DNA of 64,000 nucleotides from Bowdeniella nasicola. Its GTDB lineage: Bacteria > Actinomycetota > Actinomycetes > Actinomycetales > Actinomycetaceae. The stretch is from positions 62,001 through 126,000 of the forward strand of contig NZ_FNQV01000003.1 of NCBI RefSeq assembly GCF_900107735.1, written 5' to 3'. Under the pieces are notes generated by a model. The model was not told the DNA's origin and made no database searches. It saw only the letters and a list, made by a program, of their open reading frames with translations. Made by a program: the position numbers and the translations under genes. Below are positions 13,324-22,066 of the stretch, piece after piece. Within the stretch, counting starts at the first letter, position 1, and each line of letters starts with the position of its first letter.

Positions 13324-15735
13324 ATGTCGAAATCCATCTACACCAGGTCTCTTGCGGGCCTGAGCGCTGCAGCGCTCGCGCTCGTAGGACTCGCCGGTGC
13401 CGCCGCCGCTGATCCGGCGGAAAGCCCCGAGCCGACCACCTCCGATACGGTTGAGGCTCCCAGCGAGGAAGCCGAGTCGGGCGCCGAGGCCACTGACGAA
13501 GCCGGTAACGGCAACGACGCTGATGCCGAAACTCCCGCCGATGAGGCTAGCAACAGCGAAGGCGACGCCGCCGATGAAGGCGAAGCGGGCGAAACTTCCA
13601 CGACCGAATCCAAGGTCGGGCTCCAGGCATCCACGCAGGCCGCCCCGGATTACGTGGCGCTGGACATTTTGAACATCACCGACTTCCACGGCCGCATTAA
13701 CCAGGCCGCAAAGATCGCGACCTTCCTCAACCAGTTCCGCTCCGCGAACCCGGACGGCACGATCTTCACCTCCTCCGGTGACAACATCGGCGCGACGACC
13801 TTCGAGTCGAGCTCCCAGGATGATAAGCCCACCATTACCGTCCTGAACATGATGGGGCTGCGCGTCTCCGCCGTCGGCAACCACGAGTTCGACAAGGGCT
13901 GGGACGACTTCGTTGCGAAGAACGCCACCACCGACTTCACCTACCTCGGCGCGAACGTCGAGAACGAGGTCCCGGACCTGCCCAGCCATGAGGTCGTTGA
14001 CCTGAACGGTGTGAAGGTTGGCTTCGTTGGGATTCTGACCGAGGACATGGGCTCGCTCGTCTCCCCGGACGGCGTCAAGGGCATCGGTTGGGGCGATATG
14101 GTCAAGCACGCCAATGCTCAGGCCGAGATCCTGACCGACGGCGACGAGGCTAACGGCGAAGCCGATGTTCTCATCGCGCTCGTGCACGAAGGCCCGAACA
14201 CCCCCGATGTCGCCGACGGCGAATTCTCCACTCTCGCTAACGGGATTTCCGAGAAGTACACCGCCGTCTTCGCGGGCCACACCCACATCGCCTACAACAC
14301 CGAGCACCGCGGAATCCAGTTCCTTCAGTCCGGCCAGTACGGCGAAGGCGTGGGCCACCTCGCCCTGCAGTACGACGAGAACCACGACGTCGAGGGCTTC
14401 TACAAGCCGTTGGTCAAAACCGCTGGCATCACCGCCACCAAGTCCCTTGACGTGACGCCCGATCCCGAGATCGCGGCCTACGTCAAGGAAGTCACCGACC
14501 AGGCTGAAGAGATTGGCAAGGAGGTCATCGGCTACACCGCCGGCGACTTCCTGCGTGGCAAGAACACCGACGGCAGCGAAAACCGCGGCAGCGAATCGAC
14601 CATCGGTAACCTCGTCGCCGAGGCCCACCTCGCCCAGGCGAAGGTCACGCAGGAGGATACCGACTTCGCGGTCATGAACCCGGGTGGTATCCGTGCGGAT
14701 CTGCTGTACAAGGCCGACTCCGATGGCGCTGTGACCCTGAAGGACGCCGCGGTCATCCAGCCGTTCGCGAACTCGCTCATGGTCGTGACCCTGACGGGCG
14801 CCGAGATCAAGCAAATGCTCGAAGAGCAGTGGCAGCTCGATAAGGACGGCAACGTCCCCAACCGCGCCTTCCTGAAGCTCGGCATTGCCGGCTTCAGCTA
14901 CACCTACGATCCCGCCGCCGAGCGCGGCGAGCGCATCACCTCGATCACGCTGGATAACGGCGAGCCGATCGATATGGCTGCCAACTACCGCGTCGCCGCG
15001 AACTCGTTCCTGGCGACCGGTGGCGACAACTTCCACGTTCTTGCCGGCAAGCCCATTCAGGACACCGGCCAGATCGATCTTGATGCCACGATCGATTACA
15101 TCAAGAACACCGCCGCCACCAAGGACACGGCGCTGCAGCCGAAGTTCAACCAGCGCTCCATCGGCATCCACGATGTCAAGGGCAACCTGCCCGAGGGCCT
15201 GGTCGTCTCCGGCACCGAGCTCTCCCTGGAGTTCTCCTCGCTGTCCTTCTCGGCTGAGGCCGTCACCGGCGGCAAGGTCGCAACGGAGCTCACCTGCGAG
15301 TTCTCCCTCGTGGACGGCGACTCGCTCGGCAAGGAAACCGTTGCGGTCGACAACACCGTCAGCGATGGCGCCGATGAGACCGGCAAGGCCACCATCGACC
15401 TCACCGTTCCGGACCTGACCGGCCGCGAAGGCCAGACGATCGCCCTCGTGTGCTCCACGGATCTCGGCGACGAGGTCACCGTAGCCACGGGCAAGGTCGA
15501 CGGCACTCCGGGCGAAGACCCCACCGAGCAGCCGACGGAAGAGCCGACGGAGCAGCCGACGGAAGAGCCGACGGAGCAGCCCACCGAGGATCCGACCGGT
15601 ACGCCGACGGAGCCCGGCAAGCCTGCGCTGCCGATCACGGGCGCGCAGAGCGATCACCTTGGTATCGCCGCCCTGCTGCTCGTGGGCGCTGGCCTCGCAT
15701 CCGTTGGTATCGCACGCCGCCAGGCGCTGCGCTAA
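13324..15735 (+). CDS. LPXTG-anchored UshA-like 5'-nucleotidase / UDP-sugar hydrolase
   Basis: 803 aa. A signal peptide (to about residue 30) is followed by a long acidic linker (31-108) rich in Glu, Asp and Ala. The metallophosphoesterase domain has D120-x-H122, GD at 152-153, GNHE at 185-188 and GHTH at 318-321. The 5'-nucleotidase C-terminal domain follows (NPGGIRADL; ATGGDNF). A further domain of about 100 residues with paired Cys in CEFS and VCSTD precedes a PTEQPTEE spacer and LPITG (769-773), a hydrophobic segment and an R-rich tail. It should release phosphate from 5'-nucleotides or UDP-sugars at the cell wall. It pairs functionally with the CpdB-like enzyme and the NucH-type nuclease. 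A strong terminator follows. Confidence 0.92.
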   Translation: MSKSIYTRSLAGLSAAALALVGLAGAAAADPAESPEPTTSDTVEAPSEEAESGAEATDEAGNGNDADAETPADEASNSEGDAADEGEAGETSTTESKVGLQASTQAAPDYVALDILNITDFHGRINQAAKIATFLNQFRSANPDGTIFTSSGDNIGATTFESSSQDDKPTITVLNMMGLRVSAVGNHEFDKGWDDFVAKNATTDFTYLGANVENEVPDLPSHEVVDLNGVKVGFVGILTEDMGSLVSPDGVKGIGWGDMVKHANAQAEILTDGDEANGEADVLIALVHEGPNTPDVADGEFSTLANGISEKYTAVFAGHTHIAYNTEHRGIQFLQSGQYGEGVGHLALQYDENHDVEGFYKPLVKTAGITATKSLDVTPDPEIAAYVKEVTDQAEEIGKEVIGYTAGDFLRGKNTDGSENRGSESTIGNLVAEAHLAQAKVTQEDTDFAVMNPGGIRADLLYKADSDGAVTLKDAAVIQPFANSLMVVTLTGAEIKQMLEEQWQLDKDGNVPNRAFLKLGIAGFSYTYDPAAERGERITSITLDNGEPIDMAANYRVAANSFLATGGDNFHVLAGKPIQDTGQIDLDATIDYIKNTAATKDTALQPKFNQRSIGIHDVKGNLPEGLVVSGTELSLEFSSLSFSAEAVTGGKVATELTCEFSLVDGDSLGKETVAVDNTVSDGADETGKATIDLTVPDLTGREGQTIALVCSTDLGDEVTVATGKVDGTPGEDPTEQPTEEPTEQPTEEPTEQPTEDPTGTPTEPGKPALPITGAQSDHLGIAALLLVGAGLASVGIARRQALR

Positions 15736-15778
15736 CCACGAATCGGCTAGCTAGCTGATGCGCTAGCAGCCAACGCGC

Positions 15779-15818
15779 AACCGGGCGCGGATTCCCTTAG
15801 GGAGCTCGCGCCCGGTTT
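15779..15818 (+). terminator. rho-independent terminator of the UshA-like gene
   Basis: AACCGGGCGCG (15779-15789) pairs with CGCGCCCGGTT (15807-15817). An inner TCCC/GGGA stem follows in between, and TTTCGTT comes after. Confidence 0.8.
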
Positions 15819-15916
15819 CGTTGCGCCCACCTGGGGCGCGGCCCGCTCACCCGCGAGTGCGAGGGATCGGTAGCCTTGCGGAGACTTCGGCCGGCGCCGG
15901 GTGCACCGATCTCTCC

Positions 15917-15922
15917 TACAAT
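15917..15922 (+). promoter_or_regulatory. -10 element TACAAT, apparently leaderless start
   Basis: TACAAT ends 6 nt before the ATG at 15929, so the expected transcription start coincides with the A of ATG. No Shine-Dalgarno precedes that ATG. This fits a leaderless mRNA for the SCP-like gene. Confidence 0.5.
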
Positions 15923-15928
15923 GGCCCC

Positions 15929-16282
15929 ATGTCTCGCACACGTGATGACGCGGCCGCGCGCGAGGTGCTGGCGCGCTTCGGAGCAGGCGACAAGCTCACC
16001 CGCGCGGAGCTTCGGCTCGCCGCCCGCTACGCCCTGGCCGAATTTGCTCGCCTGCATCCCGGGCGCAGCGTCGAAGTGCGGCTGCCCCCGGCCGCCGTCG
16101 TCCAAGCCATCGCCGGTCCCGCGCACACGCGTGGCACCCCGCCCAACGTCGTGGAAACGCGGCCCGAGGTGTGGCTGGAGCTCGCGCTGGGCAAGCGCAG
16201 CTGGCAGGACGCGTGCGCATCCGGCGACGTACAGTGGTCAGGAACGCGCGCCGACCTCGGCGAGTACCTGCCCTACGTGTAA
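15929..16282 (+). CDS. sterol-carrier-family (SCP-like) small protein
   Basis: 117 aa. A charged helical N-terminus is followed by a segment with VEVRLPPAAVVQAI, a PPNVVETRPEVWLELALG strand and a W-x-D stretch. This is the pattern of the actinobacterial 'sterol carrier family protein' commonly found near purF. The ATG at 15929 is preferred because a perfect -10 hexamer ends 6 nt upstream. Actinobacteria generally lack sterols, so the ligand is unknown. It heads a tight run of genes: 13 nt to the next membrane protein, then RNB ribonuclease and purF. Confidence 0.7.
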   Translation: MSRTRDDAAAREVLARFGAGDKLTRAELRLAARYALAEFARLHPGRSVEVRLPPAAVVQAIAGPAHTRGTPPNVVETRPEVWLELALGKRSWQDACASGDVQWSGTRADLGEYLPYV

Positions 16283-16295
16283 CAAGAGGAGCACC

Positions 16296-16682
16296 ATGGC
16301 CCCCAACCTCGGACCGCGCCGCGACCCGGGCCCCATCCCGCCCGTCGAACGCGCCAAGCTCGATGCGCAGCGGGCCGCGGCCAAGCGCCCGGAAGCCTCC
16401 GGCGCGAAGGGCGTGGAGGTCGTGCACCGGCGTGCCCCGCGCTACGGCCGGTTCATCCTGACGGGCCTGCTCGCCGGAGCGCTTCTCGCATTCGTCATCG
16501 CGCTCTTCACGCGCGGCTGGTCGGCGCTGTCCACGTCGAACACCTTCTGGCTGCTGCTCATCTCGCTCGGGCTCCTCGGCATGCTGGCCGGCTCCGTCAT
16601 CGCCTACCTGCGCGATCGCGCCTCGCTCACCCACGTCGATGCCATGGTGGCATCGCCCGATGAGCCCGAAGGGCGCGCGTAG
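16296..16682 (+). CDS. small two-TM membrane protein, unknown function
   Basis: 128 aa from ATG 16296, preceded by AAGAGGAG. A Pro/Arg/Ala-rich cytosolic N-terminus (about 45 residues) leads into two hydrophobic helices: FILTGLLAGALLAFVIALF, and one around TFWLLLISLGLLGMLAG. A charged tail of about 25 residues follows. I do not recognise a named family. It sits 13 nt after the SCP-like gene and directly abuts the ribonuclease gene (TAG then ATG), so all three are probably cotranscribed. Confidence 0.7.
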   Translation: MAPNLGPRRDPGPIPPVERAKLDAQRAAAKRPEASGAKGVEVVHRRAPRYGRFILTGLLAGALLAFVIALFTRGWSALSTSNTFWLLLISLGLLGMLAGSVIAYLRDRASLTHVDAMVASPDEPEGRA

Positions 16683-18227
16683 ATGCCGCGGCGCCGCTTC
16701 CTCCTCACCGCTGAATCTGCGACGATCGACCGCGCGCTCGCCGAACTGCGAGCCGAGCTCGAGATCCGCGAGGATTTCCCCTCCGACGTGCTCGCCCAGG
16801 CACAGGACGCCGCCGCCCAAGGGCTGCCCGCGCCCGGCAGCCTCCCGGAGCACGGCCGTCCGAGCATCGCGCCCGTCGACATGCGCGAGCTGCCGTTCGT
16901 CACCGTCGACCCGCCGAGCTCGATGGACCTCGACCAGGCCGCCTACCTCACCCGCGGGTCCGATGCGGGCGAAGCGGGCTACACGATCTATTACGCGATC
17001 GCCTGCCTCGCGTTCATGGTGCGACCCGGCGGCCCGCTCGATACCGAGGTGCGCGAACGCGGCACGAGCATCTACGGCCCGGGCCACGTCATTGCCCTGC
17101 ACCCCGAGGCGATCTCGGCGGATGCCGCCTCCCTGCTGCCAGGCGAGGACCGCCTCGCCTACGTCTGGCAGATCGGCCTGGATGCCGAGGGCGCGATGAC
17201 GAGCTACAGCGTCCGCCCCGCGCTCGTGCGCAGTCGCGCGAAGCTCAGTTACACCGACGTCCAGCGGGCGCTCGACGGCGCCGGTGAGCTCGAGGGCGAG
17301 GTGCCCGCCGACTTCCCGCAGCTGCTGGAGCGCATCGGCCAGCTGCGCATCGCGCGCGAGGCGGCACGCGGCGGCGTCTCGCTCGACATCCCCGAGCAGG
17401 AGGTGGCCGAGAGTCCCGACGGCTATGTCCTTTCCTACCGCGCCAACCTGCCCGTCGAGTCCTATAACGCCCAGCTTTCGCTCGCCACCGGCATCGCGGC
17501 GGCGCGTATTATGCGGCGCGCCGGCACCGGCATCCTGCGCACGCTGCCCCCGGCCGAAGAGCGCGACCTGCGCCGGCTGCGGCACACCGCGCGGGCACTC
17601 GGCCTTTCCTGGCCGAGCGAGATGACATACCAGGACTTCGTGCGCTCGCTGTCCTCCGCCGACGCCGCCGCGGCTGCGTTCCTGAATGAGGCGACGACGC
17701 TGTTTCGCGGCTCGGGCTACCTCGCGTTTGCGGGCGGCGCCATCCTCGGCGAGGACGGCGAGGCAACCGAGCCACTGGGGGAGTCCCACCCGCACGCCGC
17801 CATCGCGGCGGAATACGCCCACGTCACCGCACCGCTGCGCCGGCTCGTGGACCGCTACGGCCTGGAGATCTGCGCCGCCGCCTGCGCGGGCGAGCCGATT
17901 GCGCCGTGGGCGGTCGAGGGGCTCGCGTGCCTGCCCGCCATCATGGCGCGCACGAGCCAGCTCGCCAGCCGCTATGAGCGCCGCGCGATCGACCTCGTCG
18001 AGGCGGCCGTGCTCTCCAGCCATATCGGCGAGACGTTCTCCGCGACGGTGATCGACGCGAGGAACGGCGGCGGCACCGTGCTGCTGCGCACCCCGGCCGT
18101 GCGCGGCCGCGTCGCGGGCGATCTCGCGCCCGGTACCCGCGTCACCGTGCGCGTGCGCGCCGCCGATCCGACGACGGGCACGATCGAGCTCGACGTCGTC
18201 GATGCGGACGCGGGCGGTGAGCACTAG
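16683..18227 (+). CDS. RNB-domain ribonuclease (RNase II/R family, actinobacterial type)
   Basis: 514 aa, shorter than RNase R because cold-shock domains are missing. The RNB core is seen in VDPPSSMDLDQAAYL. D76, D82 and D84 match the Mg-binding aspartates of RNase II, but the fourth canonical Asp (D210 of E. coli RNase II) is Gln85. Further RNB motifs include YTIYYAIACLAFMV and SYNAQLSLATGIAAARIM, and HPHAAIAAEYAHVTAPLRRLVDRYGLE near the C-terminus holds the conserved TAPLRR-x-x-D segment. It should degrade RNA 3' to 5' processively, perhaps with altered activity. The ATG directly follows the stop of the membrane protein. Confidence 0.85.
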   Translation: MPRRRFLLTAESATIDRALAELRAELEIREDFPSDVLAQAQDAAAQGLPAPGSLPEHGRPSIAPVDMRELPFVTVDPPSSMDLDQAAYLTRGSDAGEAGYTIYYAIACLAFMVRPGGPLDTEVRERGTSIYGPGHVIALHPEAISADAASLLPGEDRLAYVWQIGLDAEGAMTSYSVRPALVRSRAKLSYTDVQRALDGAGELEGEVPADFPQLLERIGQLRIAREAARGGVSLDIPEQEVAESPDGYVLSYRANLPVESYNAQLSLATGIAAARIMRRAGTGILRTLPPAEERDLRRLRHTARALGLSWPSEMTYQDFVRSLSSADAAAAAFLNEATTLFRGSGYLAFAGGAILGEDGEATEPLGESHPHAAIAAEYAHVTAPLRRLVDRYGLEICAAACAGEPIAPWAVEGLACLPAIMARTSQLASRYERRAIDLVEAAVLSSHIGETFSATVIDARNGGGTVLLRTPAVRGRVAGDLAPGTRVTVRVRAADPTTGTIELDVVDADAGGEH

Positions 18228-18237
18228 AGCGGCGTCC

Positions 18238-19722
18238 ATGTGGCAAACTGGACGCGTGCGACGCGGTGATCACCAGCCAACCCCTGCCCCGGCCGAGATT
18301 GCGGACGAGGCCCCGCCGCGCGACGAATGCGGCGTTTTCGGCGTCTGGGCGCCCGGCGAGGACGTTGCGCGCATGACGTATTTCGGCCTGTATGCCCTGC
18401 AGCATCGTGGCACCGAATCCGCGGGCATCGCCACGTGCGATGGCTCGACGATCCTCGTCTATAAGGACATGGGCCTCGTCTCTCAGGTTTTCGACGATCG
18501 CGCCCTGTCCTCGCTGAGCGGCCACATGGCCGTCGGCCACGTCCGCTATGCGACGACGGGCGCCTCGACGTGGGAAAACGCTCAACCGACCCTCGGTCCC
18601 ACCCAGCACGGCACCGTCGCCGTCGCCCACAACGGCAACCTCACCAACACCGCCCAGCTCGCCGCGCGCGTGCGCGAGGAGTTCGGCGAGGACTTGCGCG
18701 GCGAGTTTGGCCGCGGCTCCACCACCGACACGGCCGTCATGACGGCGCTGCTGCGCGGCAGCGGCGCGGGCAGCCTTCAGGCCACGGCCTTAGAACTCCT
18801 GCCCACCCTGCACGGGGCGTTCTCCCTCGTCTTCATGGATGAACACACGCTGTATGCGGCGCGTGACAAGCACGGCCTGCGGCCCCTGGTCATTGGGCGC
18901 CTGTCCGGCGGCTGGGCGATCGCCTCGGAAACCGCGGCGCTCGATATCGTGGGCGCCTCCTTCGCGCGCGAGGTCGAGCCCGGCGAGCTCGTCATGGTCG
19001 ACGAGGCGGGCCTGCGCTCCGTGCGCTTCGCCGAGGCCCAGCCCGCCGGCTGCATCTTCGAATACGTCTACCTCGCGCGCCCCGATACCCGCATCGCCGG
19101 TAGCTCAGTGATGGCCGCCCGCTCCCAGATGGGCCGCGCGCTCGCCGCCGAACACCCCGTCGAGGCGGATCTCGTCATCTCCACGCCGGATTCCGGCACC
19201 CCCGCCGCGATCGGCTACGCGCAGGCCTCCGGCATCCCTTTTGCCCAGGGGCTGGTGAAAAACGCCTACGTCGGACGCACGTTCATCCAGCCGACGCAAA
19301 CGATTCGCCAGCTCGGCATCCGATTGAAGCTCAACCCGGTGCGCGAGGTCATTGCCGGCAAGCGCCTCGTCGTCGTCGACGATTCCATCGTGCGCGGCAA
19401 CACCCAGCGCGCGCTCGTGCGGATGCTGCGCGAGGCCGGCGCCGCCGAGGTCCACGTGCGCATCTCCTCCCCGCCGGTGAAGTGGCCGTGCTTCTATGGC
19501 ATCGACTTCGCCACCCGCGCCGAGCTCATCGCCAACGGGCTGTCCGTTCAGCAGATTCGCGATAACCTCGGCGCCGACTCGCTCGGCTATATCAGCCTCG
19601 AGGCCATGATCGAGGCGACGATGATCGCGCCGGACAAGCTGTGCACCGCCTGTTTCACCGGGAACTACCCGGCCTCCACGCCTGAGGACTTCACCGCAAA
19701 GGACGCCGCCCATGAGCACTGA
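18238..19722 (+). CDS. purF: amidophosphoribosyltransferase
   Basis: 494 aa from ATG 18238. The frame is open from 18202, and GTG 18256 is another possible start. It catalyses the first committed step of purine synthesis: PRPP plus glutamine gives phosphoribosylamine. The N-terminal nucleophile is the Cys in RDECGVFGVW (residue 31), so a propeptide of about 30 residues must be removed as in Bacillus-type PurF. The PRPP loop VVVDDSIVRGNTQRALV is intact. Late cysteines in CFYGID and CTACFTGN match the 4Fe-4S ligands of that class. It overlaps purM by 11 nt, so translation is coupled. Confidence 0.95.
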   Translation: MWQTGRVRRGDHQPTPAPAEIADEAPPRDECGVFGVWAPGEDVARMTYFGLYALQHRGTESAGIATCDGSTILVYKDMGLVSQVFDDRALSSLSGHMAVGHVRYATTGASTWENAQPTLGPTQHGTVAVAHNGNLTNTAQLAARVREEFGEDLRGEFGRGSTTDTAVMTALLRGSGAGSLQATALELLPTLHGAFSLVFMDEHTLYAARDKHGLRPLVIGRLSGGWAIASETAALDIVGASFAREVEPGELVMVDEAGLRSVRFAEAQPAGCIFEYVYLARPDTRIAGSSVMAARSQMGRALAAEHPVEADLVISTPDSGTPAAIGYAQASGIPFAQGLVKNAYVGRTFIQPTQTIRQLGIRLKLNPVREVIAGKRLVVVDDSIVRGNTQRALVRMLREAGAAEVHVRISSPPVKWPCFYGIDFATRAELIANGLSVQQIRDNLGADSLGYISLEAMIEATMIAPDKLCTACFTGNYPASTPEDFTAKDAAHEH

Positions 19723-20833
19723 GAACCCCGACGCCCCGCAGCTGACCTACGCCGAGGCCGGCGTCGATACCGCCGCCGGCGATAGCGCCGTCGAGCTCAT
19801 GAAGGCCGCCGTTGCAGGCACCCACGGCCCCAACGTCGTCGGCGGCTTCGGATCCTTTGCCGGGCTCTTCGACGCGAGCGTCCTGGCCGGAATGCGCCGC
19901 CCGCTGCTTGCCACCTCCACCGATGGCGTCGGCACCAAGGTGGAGATCGCCCGCCGCCTCGACAAGCACGACACCATCGGCCAGGACCTCGTCGGCATGG
20001 TCATCGACGACATCGTCGTCATCGGTGCGCGCCCCCTGTTCATGACGGACTACATCGCCTGCGGCTCGGTCGACCCCGAGCGCATCGCCGCGATCGTCGG
20101 CGGCATCGCGCGCGCCTGCCAGGCCTGCGATACGGCGCTCATCGGCGGTGAGACGGCCGAGCATCCGGGTCTGCTCGGCCCCGACGAATACGACATTGCG
20201 GGCGCCGTCACCGGCGTCGTCGAGGCTGACGCCATGCTCGGGCCCGACCGCGTTGAAGAGGGCGATGTCGTCGTTGCCCTGGCCGCCTCCGGCTTGCATT
20301 CCAACGGGTACTCGCTCGTGCGCGCCACCCTGGAGGCCGCAGGCGTCGGGCTCGGGGAGCATCACGAGGACTTCGGGCGCACCGTCGGCGAGGAACTCCT
20401 GGAGCCGACGCGGCTGTACGCGCCCATCTGCCTGCCGATGCTCGAGCGGATCGAGGGCATCCACGCCCTGTCTCACATCACCGGCGGGGGACTGGGCGCC
20501 AACCTCTCGCGCGTCCTACCCGAAGGCCTGCGGGCCCGCGTCATCCGCTCCGCCTGGCAGGTTCCGCCCGTCTTCACCGCCGTGCACACCTGGGGCAATG
20601 TCCCGCTGGCGGACCTGGAAAACACGCTCAACATGGGGATCGGCATGGCCGTGGTGTGCACCCCCGATGCCGTCGACGAGGTCCAGGCAATGGCCTCGGA
20701 GCAGGACTGCGATTCGTGGGTGCTCGGCGAGATCGGCTCGGATAACGATCCCATCGAGGGTACGCACATCTCGGGCGTCAAGGGCGTGGCCGGGGGCAGC
20801 GTCGAGCTCCTGGGCGATTACCGCATGTCCTAG
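19712..20833 (+). CDS. purM: phosphoribosylformylglycinamidine cyclo-ligase (AIR synthetase)
   Basis: 373 aa. It converts FGAM plus ATP to AIR, step 5 of purine synthesis, directly after the PurL reaction. Family marks include YAEAGVDTAAGD at the N-terminus, the VVGGFGSFAGLFD stretch, LLATSTDGVGTK, and ALIGGETAEHPG. HITGGGLGANLSRVLP follows further on. The ATG lies inside the end of purF (11-nt overlap). A clear terminator at 20852-20882 closes the operon. Confidence 0.96.
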   Translation: MSTENPDAPQLTYAEAGVDTAAGDSAVELMKAAVAGTHGPNVVGGFGSFAGLFDASVLAGMRRPLLATSTDGVGTKVEIARRLDKHDTIGQDLVGMVIDDIVVIGARPLFMTDYIACGSVDPERIAAIVGGIARACQACDTALIGGETAEHPGLLGPDEYDIAGAVTGVVEADAMLGPDRVEEGDVVVALAASGLHSNGYSLVRATLEAAGVGLGEHHEDFGRTVGEELLEPTRLYAPICLPMLERIEGIHALSHITGGGLGANLSRVLPEGLRARVIRSAWQVPPVFTAVHTWGNVPLADLENTLNMGIGMAVVCTPDAVDEVQAMASEQDCDSWVLGEIGSDNDPIEGTHISGVKGVAGGSVELLGDYRMS

Positions 20834-20851
20834 GTTCTTTAGGCACGACGA

Positions 20852-20882
20852 AAACCCGGATGGCCCCAGGCCCTCCGGGTTT
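20852..20882 (+). terminator. terminator of the purF-purM operon
   Basis: AAACCCGGA (20852-20860) pairs with TCCGGGTTT (20874-20882), followed by CGTTGTTG. It is symmetrical enough to stop the convergent DUF3073 transcript as well. Confidence 0.8.
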
Positions 20883-20917
20883 CGTTGTTGAGTAGGAAAC
20901 TCCCGCGCTACCGCACG

Positions 20918-21103
20918 CTAGCGATAGTCGCTCCAGTCATCATCCGTGGCTGGAGGGATCTCGTACTCGTCGTAATCAGCGGACTCTTCACGTCGCTTTG
21001 ACGATAATTCTCGTTCCAAAGCTGCGTAGTCGGTCTCCGGGCTGAAGTACTTCAGCTTGCGGGCAACCTTCGTCTGTTTGGCCTTTTGACGGCCGCGCCC
21101 CAT
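20918..21103 (-). CDS. DUF3073 family small protein
   Basis: 61 aa starting MGRGRQKAKQ, with a very basic N-terminal half and an acidic tail ending DDWSDYR. This charge split and the start sequence are characteristic of DUF3073, a family confined to Actinobacteria whose function is unknown. The ATG at 21101-21103 follows a strong GGAGGGGG tract on the minus strand. Longer in-frame starts lack such a site. It is convergent with purM and divergent from bldC. Confidence 0.85.
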   Translation of the reverse strand: MGRGRQKAKQTKVARKLKYFSPETDYAALERELSSKRREESADYDEYEIPPATDDDWSDYR

Positions 21104-21405
21104 GGCGTGACCCCCTCCAACGTCGATGCGGGGCGGCATCCAAGCGGATGCGGCCCCTTGGTTCAGTCATATCTGGTGCCATAACCGTACAATGTTTGCG
21201 CCCGCATTGCTATTCGCCATCCAGATAACGAGCTGCCAAAGCGGCGGAAAGACGCGAAATGGTGGGCGAAATTTTTCTTCGTCTGCTGCGCCACTCTTTG
21301 GCTGTCGGTGATGCCGATTTGGGCGGTTGTGGGACTATGGGCCCGCGAAACCCGCGCGGGTGCTGCCTAGCCTTGACTCAAGTGTTTGGCGAAGGAGGTC
21401 CACCG
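21104..21405. other. divergent intergenic region DUF3073/bldC
   Basis: 302 nt without a gene. It must hold both promoters. The bldC leader ends with GAAGGAGGTC, a near-perfect Shine-Dalgarno. I found no inverted repeat strong enough to call an operator. Confidence 0.6.
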
Positions 21406-21630
21406 ATGAACTCGGGTGAACTCATGAGCGAAACCATGCTGACACCGGGCGAGGTCGCTCGGCTGTTTCGCGTCCGCGCAAAAACCGTGGCACGGTGGGC
21501 GGACGAAGGAAAACTCGGCGTCATTCGGACTGCCGGGGGTCATCGCAGGTTTCGCTTAAGCGAGGTTGAAGAACTCATGCGGCGATGTGGCTCGCTGCGC
21601 GAGGACGAGCACCTCGATTTTCCCCACTAG
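21406..21630 (+). CDS. bldC: BldC-like MerR-type DNA-binding developmental regulator
   Basis: 74 aa. The protein is essentially one winged helix-turn-helix (LTPGEVARLFRVRAKTVARW, then GGHRRFRLSEVEELM). This is the MerR/excisionase-like fold of Streptomyces BldC, which binds DNA as head-to-tail oligomers on direct repeats. The ATG at 21406 stands 5 nt after GAAGGAGGTC; a second ATG (21424) would shorten it by six residues. In Streptomyces BldC delays sporulation. In a non-sporulating actinomycete its role is unknown. It is monocistronic, closed by a symmetric terminator. Confidence 0.88.
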   Translation: MNSGELMSETMLTPGEVARLFRVRAKTVARWADEGKLGVIRTAGGHRRFRLSEVEELMRRCGSLREDEHLDFPH

Positions 21631-21668
21631 CCACGCCAGCCTCCATCCAGCTGCTCCGATAAACGGTG

Positions 21669-21698
21669 ATCGCCCCGACGAATTCTCGTCGGGGCGAT
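21669..21698. terminator. bidirectional terminator between bldC and the DUF3618 operon
   Basis: ATCGCCCCGACGA (21669-21681), loop ATTC, TCGTCGGGGCGAT (21686-21698): a 13-bp perfect stem between convergent genes. Confidence 0.8.
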
Positions 21699-21721
21699 GC
21701 CGTATCAGGGGGGGTCGGGCG

Positions 21722-22066
21722 CTACTTCTTGAACGCCAACCCGATCAGCGCTGCCGCGCCGGCGACCACGACGCCAGCGAGAGCGATCGTCTTCGGGTCC
21801 CCGCGCTTAACGTCCTCGACGAAGACCTTGGCGTGCATCGAGGCGTCCTCGGCGAGCAGCTTGGCCTGCCGGCTAGCGTCATCGGTGAGGGAGACCGCAG
21901 CCTTGGAGGCATCGTTCGCGACCGACATGATGCCGGCCTTCGCGCTTTCAATGCCGGCGCGCGGGCTCACGCGGTCCGCGAGGGCGTTGACGGAGTCGGA
22001 GAGTTCTTTGCGGCGCTTTTCCAGATCAGCCTTGATCTGATCCGCGGAGCGCTTGTCCTCGCTCAT
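21722..22066 (-). CDS. DUF3618 family membrane-associated protein
   Basis: 114 aa from ATG 22066. The N-terminal DUF3618 motif (a charged 'QIKADLEKRRKELSDSVNAL' helix) is followed by a long Ala/Asp-rich amphipathic region. One C-terminal transmembrane helix (around IALAGVVVAGAAALIGLAF) ends in KK. Such proteins accompany holin-III-like proteins in many Actinobacteria and are thought to act at the envelope; the mechanism is unknown. The start overlaps the previous gene's stop (ATGA), so the two are translationally coupled. Confidence 0.8.
   Translation of the reverse strand: MSEDKRSADQIKADLEKRRKELSDSVNALADRVSPRAGIESAKAGIMSVANDASKAAVSLTDDASRQAKLLAEDASMHAKVFVEDVKRGDPKTIALAGVVVAGAAALIGLAFKK

Noticed and set aside
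15736-15778. GCTAGC inverted repeats after the UshA-like stop as an attachment site
   Set aside because: They are short, lie beside a normal terminator, and no integrase or flanking duplication is present.
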